Both the position numbers and the translations under genes were made by a program. 6,551 nucleotides of DNA from an uncultured Clostridia bacterium (GTDB lineage Bacteria > Bacillota > Clostridia > TANB77 > CAG-508), in NCBI GenBank assembly GCA_948745425.1, contig CAPZDM010000080.1, forward strand, positions 1 to 6,551, given 5' to 3'. Of the stretch, positions 1-5,058 are shown in pieces. Within the stretch, counting starts at the first letter, position 1; each line of letters begins with the position of its first letter. The notes beneath the pieces are model-generated. The model was given only the letters and a program-made list of their open reading frames with translations. It did not search any database and was not told the DNA's origin.

Positions 1-55
1 GCTATCGCTCTGCCTTGACTTATTATAATTTTCAATTTCGCTATCATCTTTTTTT
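1..55. repeat. Terminal redundancy, left copy (circle overlap)
   Basis: These 55 bases are identical to the last 55 bases of the window (6497-6551). The repeat ends at both window edges, and the minus-strand reading frame that leaves the window at base 1 continues in frame at base 6496. This is what an assembler leaves when it closes a circle with a 55-base overlap. The simplest reading is a complete circular molecule of 6,496 bp, not a biological terminal repeat. Confidence 0.93.
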
Positions 56-504
56 ATGGCAACGCTCAATCTTTCAAAGTCCCATAGATCACATGACACA
101 TAGCAATTCTTATATTTATAGGCTTTTGCTAAACATGATATAAGAAGTCTATGTAATTTCTGATAGCTGTTGTAGCTGCTTGGATCGGTGGAGTTGAAAC
201 AAAAATCTGCTCTAATCACATCATAGTCGTTTAAATCCACTCCCACACTATTAAGAATAAATTCCATTTTCTCAACAAATTCGCTATATCGTGTAATTAA
301 TTTCTCACTTTTTCCTTGTTTGTTTGGATTGATAAGTAAATATGTTCTTTCTTTTGCAATTTGATAATTGCATTGATTCACGTTACATTTCACACCATTT
401 TTCATATCATTTTCAGATATTTTTTGTGATACATATCCTGATAATGTATCAATTCCGTTTAAAGTCATTTTTTTCTCATATTCGTTTCGTTTTTGAATAT
501 TCAT
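1..504 (-). CDS. gpII/Rep_trans-like putative replication initiator, N-terminal 168 residues (continues at 6496-6080)
   Basis: The gene starts with ATG at 504-502 behind a GAAAGGA ribosome site (523-517, spacer 12 nt). It reads to base 1 and continues without a stop at 6496, giving 306 aa in all. Visible motifs are an acidic strand motif VIRADF (residues 96-101), a YNK motif within EIENYNKS (156-163) and an NRLELR strand motif (174-179). The order R.D, then Y(D/N)K, then RlElR is the pattern I associate with phage gpII/Phage_CRI and Rep_trans initiators of rolling-circle replication. I infer that it nicks an origin and starts leading-strand synthesis. The catalytic tyrosine cannot be picked with certainty: Y160 is in the YNK motif and Y134 is in a segment before it. 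The C-terminal third is lysine-rich and helical. No strong promoter is visible upstream; a hairpin-rich leader (552-665) precedes it. A conserved plasmid protein of another function remains possible. Confidence 0.6.
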   Translation of the reverse strand, partial: MNIQKRNEYEKKMTLNGIDTLSGYVSQKISENDMKNGVKCNVNQCNYQIAKERTYLLINPNKQGKSEKLITRYSEFVEKMEFILNSVGVDLNDYDVIRADFCFNSTDPSSYNSYQKLHRLLISCLAKAYKYKNCYVSCDLWDFERLSVAIKKDDSEIENYNKSRQSDS

Positions 505-516
505 AGATTTTAATTA

Positions 517-523
517 TCCTTTC
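517..523 (-). promoter_or_regulatory. Ribosome binding site of the gpII-like gene
   Basis: GAAAGGA on the minus strand lies 12 nt before ATG 504. The spacing is slightly long. It decides the start, because the next in-frame ATG (residue 13, MTLNGID) has no purine-rich site in front of it. Confidence 0.55.
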
Positions 524-551
524 TTTGATAAAAATTAAGTTTTCAGTTATT

Positions 552-665
552 GTGTAGGAAGTCCAACACGCATTTACCTACAAATACTCATTCTCTTTTT
601 GCATTGCTCTCATATCGCATAAATACAAACATCAAAAAATAAGAGTAGGTTTTTACTTCCTACTC
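552..665. repeat. Nested inverted repeats in the leader of the gpII-like gene
   Basis: Four short arms lie in this stretch: GTAGGAAGT (554-562), ACCTAC (576-581), GTAGGT (645-650) and ACTTCCTAC (655-663). They can pair locally (554-558 with 577-581; 643-649 with 659-665, GAGTAGG/CCTACTC) or long-range (554-562 with 655-663 and 576-581 with 645-650). The two folds exclude each other. The local hairpin 643-665 is followed on the minus strand by TTATTTTTTG and could end transcripts coming from rep1. The stretch could be a leader attenuator, a double-strand origin for the neighbouring initiator, or simply tandem terminators. Confidence 0.6.
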
Positions 666-696
666 ACTTCTTCTACAAATGATTTTTATTTTTTCG

Positions 697-729
697 CAAA
701 AAAATAGACTATGCTTATAACATAGCCTA
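697..729 (-). terminator. Intrinsic terminator of rep1
   Basis: On the minus strand a 9-bp stem (TAGGCTATG with CATAGTCTA, one G-U pair, 7-nt loop) is followed directly by seven T residues (704-698). The stem overlaps the rep1 stop codon TAG at 729-727, so transcription ends right at the end of the gene. Confidence 0.85.
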
Positions 730-1479
730 GTGGTATTTCATATTTATGTGAAAAATTAAACCTATAACTAATCTACCCTTTTTCACATAGTCATAAGATA
801 AAGTATAAAGAGTTTTTTCATTGATTTCTTTTACTGCAATATCAATCACACGATTTCTAAAATTAGAAAATGTATTGTATGCTTTGCTTTCACATCCACA
901 ACACTCTTTTAATGTTTCAACCGATAATTCTATATTTATACCTGATTTTGGTAATATTCTGGTCATTATTTCACTTTGTAGCAACTCATATATTCTAATA
1001 GCATATACTGACTTCATCACAAGAATACTATCAAGTGTATACTGTGTGTAATGGTCTTTCAGATTTATTAAAAAAGGTTTCAATTCATCATTTAGTTTCA
1101 GTGCTACACCTATATCAGAACTATATTCACACCTCGTTACCCATGGAATTTTTATCCATCTAACTTTTTTTCCTACTTCTTCCTTTACATACACTGGATT
1201 ATTCAGTATATTATCTGTTATATCGTCAATATCTCTGTATATATTGCTTTTCGGTACGTTTAGCAGTTCTGCTAGTTCTGAAATAGTGATTATATATGGT
1301 TTCAGTTCTTCATCATCTCTAACTACTTGCATAATAGCAGCTCGAATAAGTTTTGCACTATTTAACTTCAGTGCCTGTTTTCCACCTACTAAACTATTCG
1401 CTTGACAAACATAATTTCTTGTATCAAAACAAAAATTAAAACTCAACTGCCCTGCTATCTGCTTTTTACCTCTAGCCAT
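727..1479 (-). CDS. Rep_3 family plasmid replication initiator (Rep1)
   Basis: The 250-aa protein fits the usual length of Rep_3 (RepB/RepE-type) initiators, which bind iterons as monomers, open the origin and recruit host helicase and DnaA. Two winged-helix domains can be seen. The first (about residues 30-115) contains the helix-turn-helix ISELAELLNVPKSNIYRDI (66-84). The second (about 125-246) opens with the family signature SVYAIRIYELL (157-167) and ends in the beta-rich KKGRLVIGLIFHI (233-245). ATG 1479 has an AAAGGAAG ribosome site (1498-1491) 11 nt upstream and a consensus promoter (-35 1546-1541, -10 1523-1518). Its iterons lie directly upstream (1572-1676) with a DnaA box, the classical arrangement. 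A terminator overlaps the stop. The protein is only distantly like Rep2 in this same plasmid and belongs to another branch of the family. Confidence 0.92.
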   Translation of the reverse strand: MARGKKQIAGQLSFNFCFDTRNYVCQANSLVGGKQALKLNSAKLIRAAIMQVVRDDEELKPYIITISELAELLNVPKSNIYRDIDDITDNILNNPVYVKEEVGKKVRWIKIPWVTRCEYSSDIGVALKLNDELKPFLINLKDHYTQYTLDSILVMKSVYAIRIYELLQSEIMTRILPKSGINIELSVETLKECCGCESKAYNTFSNFRNRVIDIAVKEINEKTLYTLSYDYVKKGRLVIGLIFHINMKYH

Positions 1480-1517
1480 AGTAAATAATACTTCCTTTCA
1501 AATCTGTAATATTTACT

Positions 1518-1546
1518 ATTATATCAAAAAAAATACGTCTTGTAAA
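1518..1546 (-). promoter_or_regulatory. Promoter of rep1
   Basis: TTTACA (1546-1541), 17-nt spacer, perfect TATAAT (1523-1518) on the minus strand, about 40 nt before the rep1 ATG. A 10-bp direct repeat TGTAATATTT brackets it (1505-1514 and 1550-1559) and may be an operator. The -35 is only about 26 bp from the nearest iteron, so Rep1 bound to the iterons could influence it (inference). Confidence 0.75.
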
Positions 1547-1571
1547 TCATGTAATATTTTCAAAATTCAAA

Positions 1572-1676
1572 ACTATCAAAACGTATCATTTAGCTATTTT
1601 TTCAAAATTCAAAACTATCAAAACGTATCATTATCACTATCAAAACGTATCATTATCACTATCAAAACGTATCATT
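1572..1676. repeat. Iterons of ori1, four copies of ACTATCAAAACGTATCATT
   Basis: Identical 19-bp copies lie at 1572-1590, 1614-1632, 1636-1654 and 1658-1676. The last three have a 22-bp period (two helical turns), placing Rep1 on one DNA face. The first is 42 bp before the second and both carry an identical upstream extension, making a 34-bp direct repeat (1557-1590 and 1599-1632). A fifth degenerate copy, ACTATCAAAATGTATTC, is at 1804-1820. Confidence 0.95.
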
Positions 1677-1684
1677 TAAATTTA

Positions 1685-1693
1685 TGTGGATAA
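1685..1693 (-). promoter_or_regulatory. DnaA box in ori1
   Basis: TGTGGATAA on the plus strand is the exact complement of the consensus DnaA box TTATCCACA. It sits 8 bp after the last intact iteron, where iteron plasmids commonly place it. I found no other perfect copy in the window. Confidence 0.8.
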
Positions 1694-1696
1694 CTC

Positions 1697-1765
1697 CCAC
1701 AACCCTTATATTTATTGGCTTTCAAACACCTCAAACTACTCAAAAAAAATCCCCTAATTATAAAG
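1697..1765 (+). repeat. ~65-bp element, copy 1 (in ori1)
   Basis: TATTTATTGGCTTT at 1709-1722 matches 6006-6019 exactly, and the match extends left to 20 of 22 bases (from AACC at 1701). CCCCTAATT follows at 1751-1759, 28 bases after the first block; in the other copy it follows at 6049-6057, 29 bases after. Two conserved blocks at nearly equal spacing in the same orientation argue for common origin rather than chance. Confidence 0.6.
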
Positions 1766-1869
1766 TATTAAATTATCTATATTATATCTATCTATCCACC
1801 AAAACTATCAAAATGTATTCAAACGACTTATATATAAAAAGACTTTCAGCCAAAAAATATAAAATTTAA

Positions 1870-2113
1870 TATTTTTTATAAATTTGCTTGTTTATAAAAA
1901 AATATATTTTTGTAACACTTTAATTCTAAATAAACAAATTATAATTATAATCAAATAAATATACCTTTAAATAATCGTATAAGCCGATTTAAGCCATTTT
2001 AGATGGCAAGGATATATAAAACTACCCTAAAACAAATTTAAGCCCAAATTAAGGCTTATATGAATTTATAGACATATTAGAAAGGGCATAAAATAAAACC
2101 AATATATCAAGTA
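1870..2113. other. Intergenic A+T-rich stretch with AAGCC motifs, no gene seen
   Basis: There is no open frame with a ribosome site. The first 100 bases are nearly pure A+T and probably extend the origin's unwinding region. Further on are TATAAGCC (1978-1985) with its inverse GGCTTATA (2053-2060), a direct repeat ATTTAAGCC (1987-1995 and 2036-2044), and a small hairpin GCCAT/ATGGC (1993-2007). Function unknown. Confidence 0.5.
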
Positions 2114-2168
2114 CAAAAAAAATACCCTCCGCCGGTGGAATGTTCCATCTGCTGAAGGGTATCTTTTT
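2114..2168. terminator. Bidirectional terminator after the small HTH gene
   Basis: ATACCCT (2122-2128) pairs with AGGGTAT (2156-2162) and the inner GGTGGAA with TTCCATC, forming a long imperfect stem. It is flanked by eight A residues on the left (a T run for minus-strand transcripts) and CTTTTTATTT on the right. It begins 2-3 nt beyond the stop of the 113-aa gene. Its GC content stands out in this region. Confidence 0.85.
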
Positions 2169-2170
2169 AT

Positions 2171-2512
2171 TTACTCTGATAATCGCCTATACATTGTTTT
2201 TTTGCTTATTCCTAGTTCTTTGGCGGTTTGTTCAGCTCCATATTGTTCTATCATGCTTTTAATTGTATTTTTGTCTGTTGATATTGGTTTGCGTGGTCTA
2301 CCTGATTGTTTCCCATTCTCTGATAATTGTTTTTGTATGATATCGGGATAAAGAGATATAAATAATATTCCTTGATTTTTATCTACTTCCATTTCAATTC
2401 CATTTAAGCCAACAGCACGCAAAACCTCTAAACATTCTGTTATGACTATTTCAGTATGCCTTGTATCATTTTTATCAAGTCTTATAAAGTATTCACTGTA
2501 TGTATCACTCAT
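2171..2512 (-). CDS. Small DNA-binding protein with resolvase-type helix-turn-helix
   Basis: The 113-aa protein has an N-terminal alpha/beta part I do not recognise (residues 1-65) and, after a GRP hinge (SGRPRKP, 70-76), a helix-turn-helix, SMIEQYGAEQTAKELGISKK (86-105) plus TMYRR. This resembles the C-terminal DNA-binding domain of serine resolvases (HTH_7 type), but no catalytic domain is present. I chose ATG 2512 (MSDTYSEYF). The frame is open to an ATG at 2578, but that one lies between the -35 and -10 of the likely promoter and would be upstream of the transcript. AGG about 9 nt before 2512 is the probable ribosome site. The 23-bp palindrome at 2534-2556, at the expected transcription start, suggests autorepression. 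The protein is probably a regulator of its own gene and perhaps of the recombinase next door, whose upstream region holds the same half-site (inference). Confidence 0.8.
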   Translation of the reverse strand: MSDTYSEYFIRLDKNDTRHTEIVITECLEVLRAVGLNGIEMEVDKNQGILFISLYPDIIQKQLSENGKQSGRPRKPISTDKNTIKSMIEQYGAEQTAKELGISKKTMYRRLSE

Positions 2513-2533
2513 ATCATTGTACCTATTTATTTG

Positions 2534-2556
2534 TAGTGTCAAAACTTTTGACACTA
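2534..2556. promoter_or_regulatory. Palindromic operator before the small HTH gene
   Basis: Perfect inverted repeat with 11-bp arms (TAGTGTCAAAA and its complement) around a single G. It starts at the edge of the -10 region, so a bound protein would block transcription. The half-site AGTGTCAAAA recurs at 3592-3583 upstream of the recombinase. Confidence 0.8.
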
Positions 2557-2585
2557 TATTATCACAACGAGGTAGCATCTGTCAA
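2556..2585 (-). promoter_or_regulatory. Promoter of the small HTH gene
   Basis: On the minus strand perfect TTGACA (2585-2580) is followed after 16 nt by GATAAT (2563-2558) with an upstream TG (extended -10), or after 18 nt by TAATAT (2561-2556). Either places the start of transcription in the palindrome, about 40 nt before ATG 2512. Confidence 0.65.
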
Positions 2586-2744
2586 GTAATTGTAATATAG
2601 TATTATATAAAAAGTTTATAGTAGTTCGATATTAAAAAAATAGCTTTGATATGTACAAAGAATATATAGCACTCTTTACAAAAAGTATTCAAAAAAATAA
2701 TATGTAATATACCCCCATACCTTTATATCCTGCTAATGACATAA

Positions 2745-2780
2745 ATAAAAAAGGTGGCATTGTTACACCACCTATCTATT
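2745..2780 (-). terminator. Terminator of the serine recombinase gene
   Basis: Stem AGGTGG (2752-2757) with CCACCT (2768-2773), loop of 10 nt, just after the TAA stop at 2783. On the minus strand it is followed by TTTTTTATTTAT. The other side also has a T run, so it may work in both directions. Confidence 0.8.
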
Positions 2781-2782
2781 TT

Positions 2783-3454
2783 TTATAACTCGCCTGCTTT
2801 AGCAAGTTCCACATACTTCTTTAATGTGTTTCGGCTGATTCCATGTTTTTCCATCAGGTCAACTTGTTTTATTGTTCTATCGGTCAAGAATAACTGTATA
2901 TCGGCTTTTAATTCGTCTGTTATCTTGTCCAGCTTGCCTATTGGTCTACCACTTTTTTTGTCGCTTGCCTTGATTCCGTCTTTGATTCTTTGTACTGTGA
3001 TGGCTCTTTCCTGCTCTGCTCTGTCCAGTTCCACTATAAGTAATAATTTCACTGTGCTTTCAAGGCTTGTTTTCGCTACTAGGTTTTGTTCTTTTGCTAT
3101 GTTCAGTAATTGCTTTATATATGGTGTGCTTACTGTCTGATTATCAATGAATATCAATTCAATTCCCTTGTTTAACAGTTCCATATATTTTATATATCCC
3201 TGTTCAGCTTGCCTTGTAAATCTACATATATCTTTGAATATTATAGTATCTCCGGGCTGTAATATACTTTCCAACTTCTGCCATTGCTTACGATCCATGA
3301 AGTTCTTACCACTTTTATCCTCTCTAAACTCTAACAGATATTCAATGTCATTTTCTTTTGCATATTTCTGTAATGCGTTTTCCTGCCTTGTAAACTTCTG
3401 TAATCCTCTTTCCTCTTCTGTACTGATTCTCATATAGCTGTATACCTTACACAT
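2783..3454 (-). CDS. Serine recombinase (resolvase/invertase family)
   Basis: The 223-aa protein has the length of small serine recombinases, which cut and rejoin DNA at paired short sites through a phosphoserine link. The catalytic domain starts with the strand MCKVYSYMRIST: R9 and S11 are the expected active-site Arg and nucleophilic Ser. FKDICRFTR (73-81) supplies R78 and R81, matching R68 and R71 of gamma-delta resolvase; the position of its Asp67 appears to be Cys77. The long E helix region (about 112-150) leads through RAEQERAITVQRIKDGIKAS into the SGRP hinge (168-171) and a C-terminal helix-turn-helix (about 196-218, KHGISRNTLKKY). ATG 3454 is chosen because AAAGGTGG (3470-3463) sits 8 nt upstream; a GTG at 3466 lies within that site. 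Its likely jobs are plasmid multimer resolution or fusion and separation of replicons. It has its own promoter and terminator. Confidence 0.93.
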   Translation of the reverse strand: MCKVYSYMRISTEEERGLQKFTRQENALQKYAKENDIEYLLEFREDKSGKNFMDRKQWQKLESILQPGDTIIFKDICRFTRQAEQGYIKYMELLNKGIELIFIDNQTVSTPYIKQLLNIAKEQNLVAKTSLESTVKLLLIVELDRAEQERAITVQRIKDGIKASDKKSGRPIGKLDKITDELKADIQLFLTDRTIKQVDLMEKHGISRNTLKKYVELAKAGEL

Positions 3455-3462
3455 AATAAATA

Positions 3463-3470
3463 CCACCTTT
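3463..3470 (-). promoter_or_regulatory. Ribosome binding site of the recombinase gene
   Basis: AAAGGTGG, a near-consensus site, 8 nt before ATG 3454. It overlaps the alternative GTG at 3466, which rules that start out. Confidence 0.8.
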
Positions 3471-3482
3471 TCAAAACTGTTA

Positions 3483-3600
3483 TTTTAACTATAGTTTATT
3501 TGATGATTTTACTATACTATCAAACTAACTATTAGTCAATATATTTTGACAATTTTATTAAAAACATTTTTGAAATATGTTATTTTGACACTTTCGGCAA
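3483..3600 (-). promoter_or_regulatory. Recombinase promoter and possible operator or resolution site
   Basis: Minus strand: TTGACT (3539-3534), 17 nt, TATAGT (3516-3511). Around it are two direct copies of TGTCAAAATA (3590-3581 and 3551-3542), a 10-bp palindrome AACTATAGTT (plus 3486-3495), and inverted TTTGAT/ATCAAA arms over the -10. Resolvase genes often have their recombination site in the upstream region, so this is the best candidate for a res site, but the repeats do not match a site I know. Confidence 0.55.
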
Positions 3601-3605
3601 TAAAC

Positions 3606-3643
3606 AAAAAAGTTATACAATTATGTAATATAATCGTATAACT
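3606..3643 (-). terminator. Terminator downstream of rep2
   Basis: A 14-bp stem with one mismatch (3611-3624 with 3630-3643) and a 5-nt loop is followed on the minus strand by six T residues (3611-3606). It is about 94 nt beyond the rep2 stop. A second, weaker inverted repeat TATCAACAT/ATGTTGATA (3698-3706 and 3718-3726) lies nearer the stop, without a clear T run. Confidence 0.7.
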
Positions 3644-3736
3644 ATATAGTTACTGTTGTATTGTTATCATTTTCTATGATCTAATTATCTTTGATAATAT
3701 CAACATGAACTTTTAAAATGTTGATAAATATGCTAT

Positions 3737-4534
3737 TTAATTTTCTAATAATGCCTGCTCCAACTTATCCCAGTCTTCTTGTGTCATTTTTTTTTCCTGT
3801 ATAAAGTTATTGAATTGATTCTTAGATCGTTGTTTTAATGATGATTTATTTGTTTTTTCTGAGAATGTGTGTTCCGGTGTGAAAATGAATATATATCCAG
3901 AAACAGGCTTGCCTCTCTTATGTTCGTACTTAACAGTGCATTGTAAGTTTTGAAAATAATTTTTCAGTTCTGCTAATACAGGATTTATAACTTTACTCAT
4001 TACATCTCTATTAGTATATGTTGATGGTATATCCATTTTCATTCTAAATTCGTTCAAATTAATTTCTAATTTACCTGTACTTTTAAATTGTTTTAATAAT
4101 CTATATAATGATTTAGAGTATTTACTATCTAACTTTACAAACTCATTCAAATCAAAGCGTGTAAAATTTTTAATGAGTTCATTTAATATAAACTTAAATT
4201 TTTCATTTACAGCAACTATTAATTCTTGTTTTTCTATATCAATTTCAAATGTTGGAAACAGGACAAACATTATAGTTTTTGTTTCCGTTCTTAATTTACA
4301 AGTCACCCTCATTAATTTCTCATTCATACGTTCAAGATCTGCCCTAAATTTTTGTATAGATGTTCTAGTATAAGCTGTTTTTAATCGTAATTCATCAAAA
4401 GAAATAGAAAGTTCTGTAGTATCTTTGTCACGCATTTTACTACATAGCAACATTAAAAAGTTAAAATCTGTAGTAGTAAATCCAGTAAATTTCAGGCTAT
4501 TCATATAACTATCATATTTAACAACTTCATTCAT
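3737..4534 (-). CDS. Rep_3 family plasmid replication initiator (Rep2)
   Basis: The 265-aa protein is of the RepB type common on Firmicute theta plasmids. The first winged-helix domain (about 15-100) includes FDELRLKTAYTRTSIQKFRA (46-65) as recognition region. The second (about 120-220) carries the family signature LDSKYSKSLYRLLKQFKSTG (135-154), then FRMKMDIPSTYTNRDVM (163-179), NPVLAELKNYFQNLQ (184-198) and KRGKPVSGYIFIFTP (206-220). A charged tail follows. ATG 4534 has a perfect GGAGGT site (4546-4541) 6 nt upstream. Three iterons lie directly upstream (4606-4670) and an inverted half-iteron overlaps the promoter, so Rep2 probably starts replication and represses itself. Its iterons share no sequence with those of Rep1, so the two replicons should act independently. 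Confidence 0.94.
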   Translation of the reverse strand: MNEVVKYDSYMNSLKFTGFTTTDFNFLMLLCSKMRDKDTTELSISFDELRLKTAYTRTSIQKFRADLERMNEKLMRVTCKLRTETKTIMFVLFPTFEIDIEKQELIVAVNEKFKFILNELIKNFTRFDLNEFVKLDSKYSKSLYRLLKQFKSTGKLEINLNEFRMKMDIPSTYTNRDVMSKVINPVLAELKNYFQNLQCTVKYEHKRGKPVSGYIFIFTPEHTFSEKTNKSSLKQRSKNQFNNFIQEKKMTQEDWDKLEQALLEN

Positions 4535-4563
4535 TTATCTACCTCCAGTAAAATTTTAAAAAT

Positions 4564-4608
4564 AGTATAATGCAGTTTGGTAGAAGATTCAATATTTTTT
4601 CTACTAAA
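4564..4608 (-). promoter_or_regulatory. Promoter and self-repression operator of rep2
   Basis: Minus strand TTGAAT (4592-4587), 17 nt, TATACT (4569-4564). An inverted repeat, TTTAGTAGAA (4608-4599) and TTCTACCAAA (4585-4576), flanks the -35. The right arm read on the plus strand, TTTGGTAGAAG, is the inverse of the iteron's CTTCCACCAAA with one change. Inverted half-iterons over the promoter are how Rep_3 dimers repress their own genes. Confidence 0.8.
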
Positions 4609-4670
4609 ACAGATAATACTTCCACCAAAAACAGATAATACTTCCACCAAAAACAGATAATACTTCCACC
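4606..4670 (+). repeat. Iterons of ori2, three tandem copies
   Basis: Three identical 21-bp copies at 4606-4626, 4628-4648 and 4650-4670, each separated by one A (22-bp period). The core is ACAGATAATACTTCCACC. They lie about 70 bp before rep2, on the side expected for its origin. Confidence 0.95.
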
Positions 4671-4685
4671 AAAAAACTTTACAGA

Positions 4686-4703
4686 CCTTATTTTACAAGG
4701 CTT
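4686..4703 (+). repeat. CCTT-AAGG dyad element, copy A
   Basis: CCTTATTTTACAAGGCTT. Related copies are at 5658-5676 and 5752-5770. The 4-bp arms flank a T-rich loop. It lies between iterons and unwinding region of ori2. Confidence 0.5.
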
Positions 4704-4799
4704 CCCAGTCTCCTAAAAGATATATAAAAAGATATATAAAAATATATAAAAGAGAACCACTATAATAAAAATCAGAAATTTTATAGATTTTAAAAACAA

Positions 4800-4847
4800 A
4801 AAAAAGAAACTAAAAATAGATTTTATTTTAATTTAAGTTTCTTTTTT
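4800..4847. terminator. Terminator after the CopG-like gene
   Basis: A 12-bp perfect stem, AAAAAAGAAACT (4800-4811) with AGTTTCTTTTTT (4836-4847), lies 9 nt beyond the stop of the minus-strand gene at 4857 and is A-rich and T-rich on its flanks, so it can work in both directions. It isolates ori2 from copG transcription. Confidence 0.8.
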
Positions 4848-4856
4848 ATTTAATAA

Positions 4857-5009
4857 TTATGATTTTTTATTGAGCGTGTTTTCTTTTATATAATTTTTTA
4901 AAATGATATTAATTAAATTATTTATACTTCTATCTTCGTTTTTTGCAATAATTTCAATTTGCCTTTTCAATTCTGGGGTTATTCGTATTGTTAAAGTAAT
5001 CGTTTCCAT
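4857..5009 (-). CDS. CopG/Arc-type ribbon-helix-helix repressor
   Basis: A 50-aa protein, short enough to be easily missed. It begins METITLTIRITPELKRQIEI: a beta strand (TITLTIRI, residues 3-10) followed by helix A (PELKRQIEIIAKNE), then the turn DRS and helix B (INNLINIILKNYIKE, 29-43). This is the complete ribbon-helix-helix fold of CopG (45 aa in pMV158) and Arc; dimers insert the paired strands in the major groove. ATG 5009 has a perfect GGAGGT site (5021-5016) with a 6-nt spacer and a good promoter (TTGTAT/TATAAT). It is divergent from the XRE regulator and 320 bp upstream of rep2. Members of the family on plasmids often limit rep transcription, so copy control is likely. An antitoxin role is less likely because no toxin gene is adjacent. 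Confidence 0.88.
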   Translation of the reverse strand: METITLTIRITPELKRQIEIIAKNEDRSINNLINIILKNYIKENTLNKKS

Positions 5010-5029
5010 ATATTTACCTCCATAAAAGT

Positions 5030-5058
5030 ATTATACTATGATTCCAAAGTGAATACAA
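5030..5058 (-). promoter_or_regulatory. Promoter of the CopG-like gene
   Basis: Minus strand TTGTAT (5058-5053), 17 nt, perfect TATAAT (5035-5030). The -35 lies inside a GTGAATACAA motif (5049-5058), one of the repeated sites of the divergent control region. Confidence 0.75.

Larger units (their letters stand above)
1557..1820. other. Replication origin of the Rep1 replicon (ori1)
   Basis: The origin comprises iterons at 1572-1676, a perfect DnaA box at 1685-1693, a weak second box-like CTATCCACC (1792-1800), a degenerate fifth iteron (1804-1820) and an extremely A+T-rich stretch running on to about 1975 that can serve as the unwinding element. Order and spacing match theta-type iteron plasmids. 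A short plus-strand open frame across 1684-1869 has no ribosome site and is not considered coding. Confidence 0.85.
4606..4760. other. Replication origin of the Rep2 replicon (ori2)
   Basis: Iterons at 4606-4670 are followed by a CCTT/AAGG dyad (4686-4700) and a repeated A+T stretch built from AAAGATATATAA-like units (4715-4755) that would serve as the unwinding region. No consensus DnaA box is visible here, unlike ori1. The rest of the gap to 4799 is A+T-rich with nothing I can name. Confidence 0.8.

Noticed and set aside
655..690. A Xer dif-like site beginning ACTTCCTA at 655
   Set aside because: The left half resembles the Firmicute dif arm, but no TTATGTAAA-like right arm follows at 6-8 bases, and the match is explained by the local inverted repeats.
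1572..1676. A CRISPR array
   Set aside because: The repeats have only 3-bp constant gaps and are placed upstream of rep, so they are iterons. The same holds for 4606-4670.
1684..1869. A 61-aa plus-strand frame in ori1
   Set aside because: It runs over the DnaA box and a degenerate iteron, has no ribosome site, and its translation looks like random A+T-rich sequence.
2537..2542. A second promoter using TTGACA in the palindrome
   Set aside because: The only -10 candidate is at 15 nt and would start transcripts after the ATG at 2512.
2171..2578. A longer 135-aa version of the small HTH protein starting at 2578
   Set aside because: That ATG lies between the -35 and -10 of the probable promoter, has no ribosome site, and the added residues would be encoded by the palindromic operator.
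2754..3437. Plus-strand open frames opposite the recombinase (2754-3140, 3147-3437), and similar ones at 821-1051 and 4173-4373
   Set aside because: They have no ribosome sites, low-complexity translations, and lie antisense to well-recognised genes.
3455..3466. GTG start at 3466 for the recombinase
   Set aside because: It sits in the AAAGGTGG ribosome site of the ATG at 3454, and MCKVYSYMRIST is the normal beginning of the fold.
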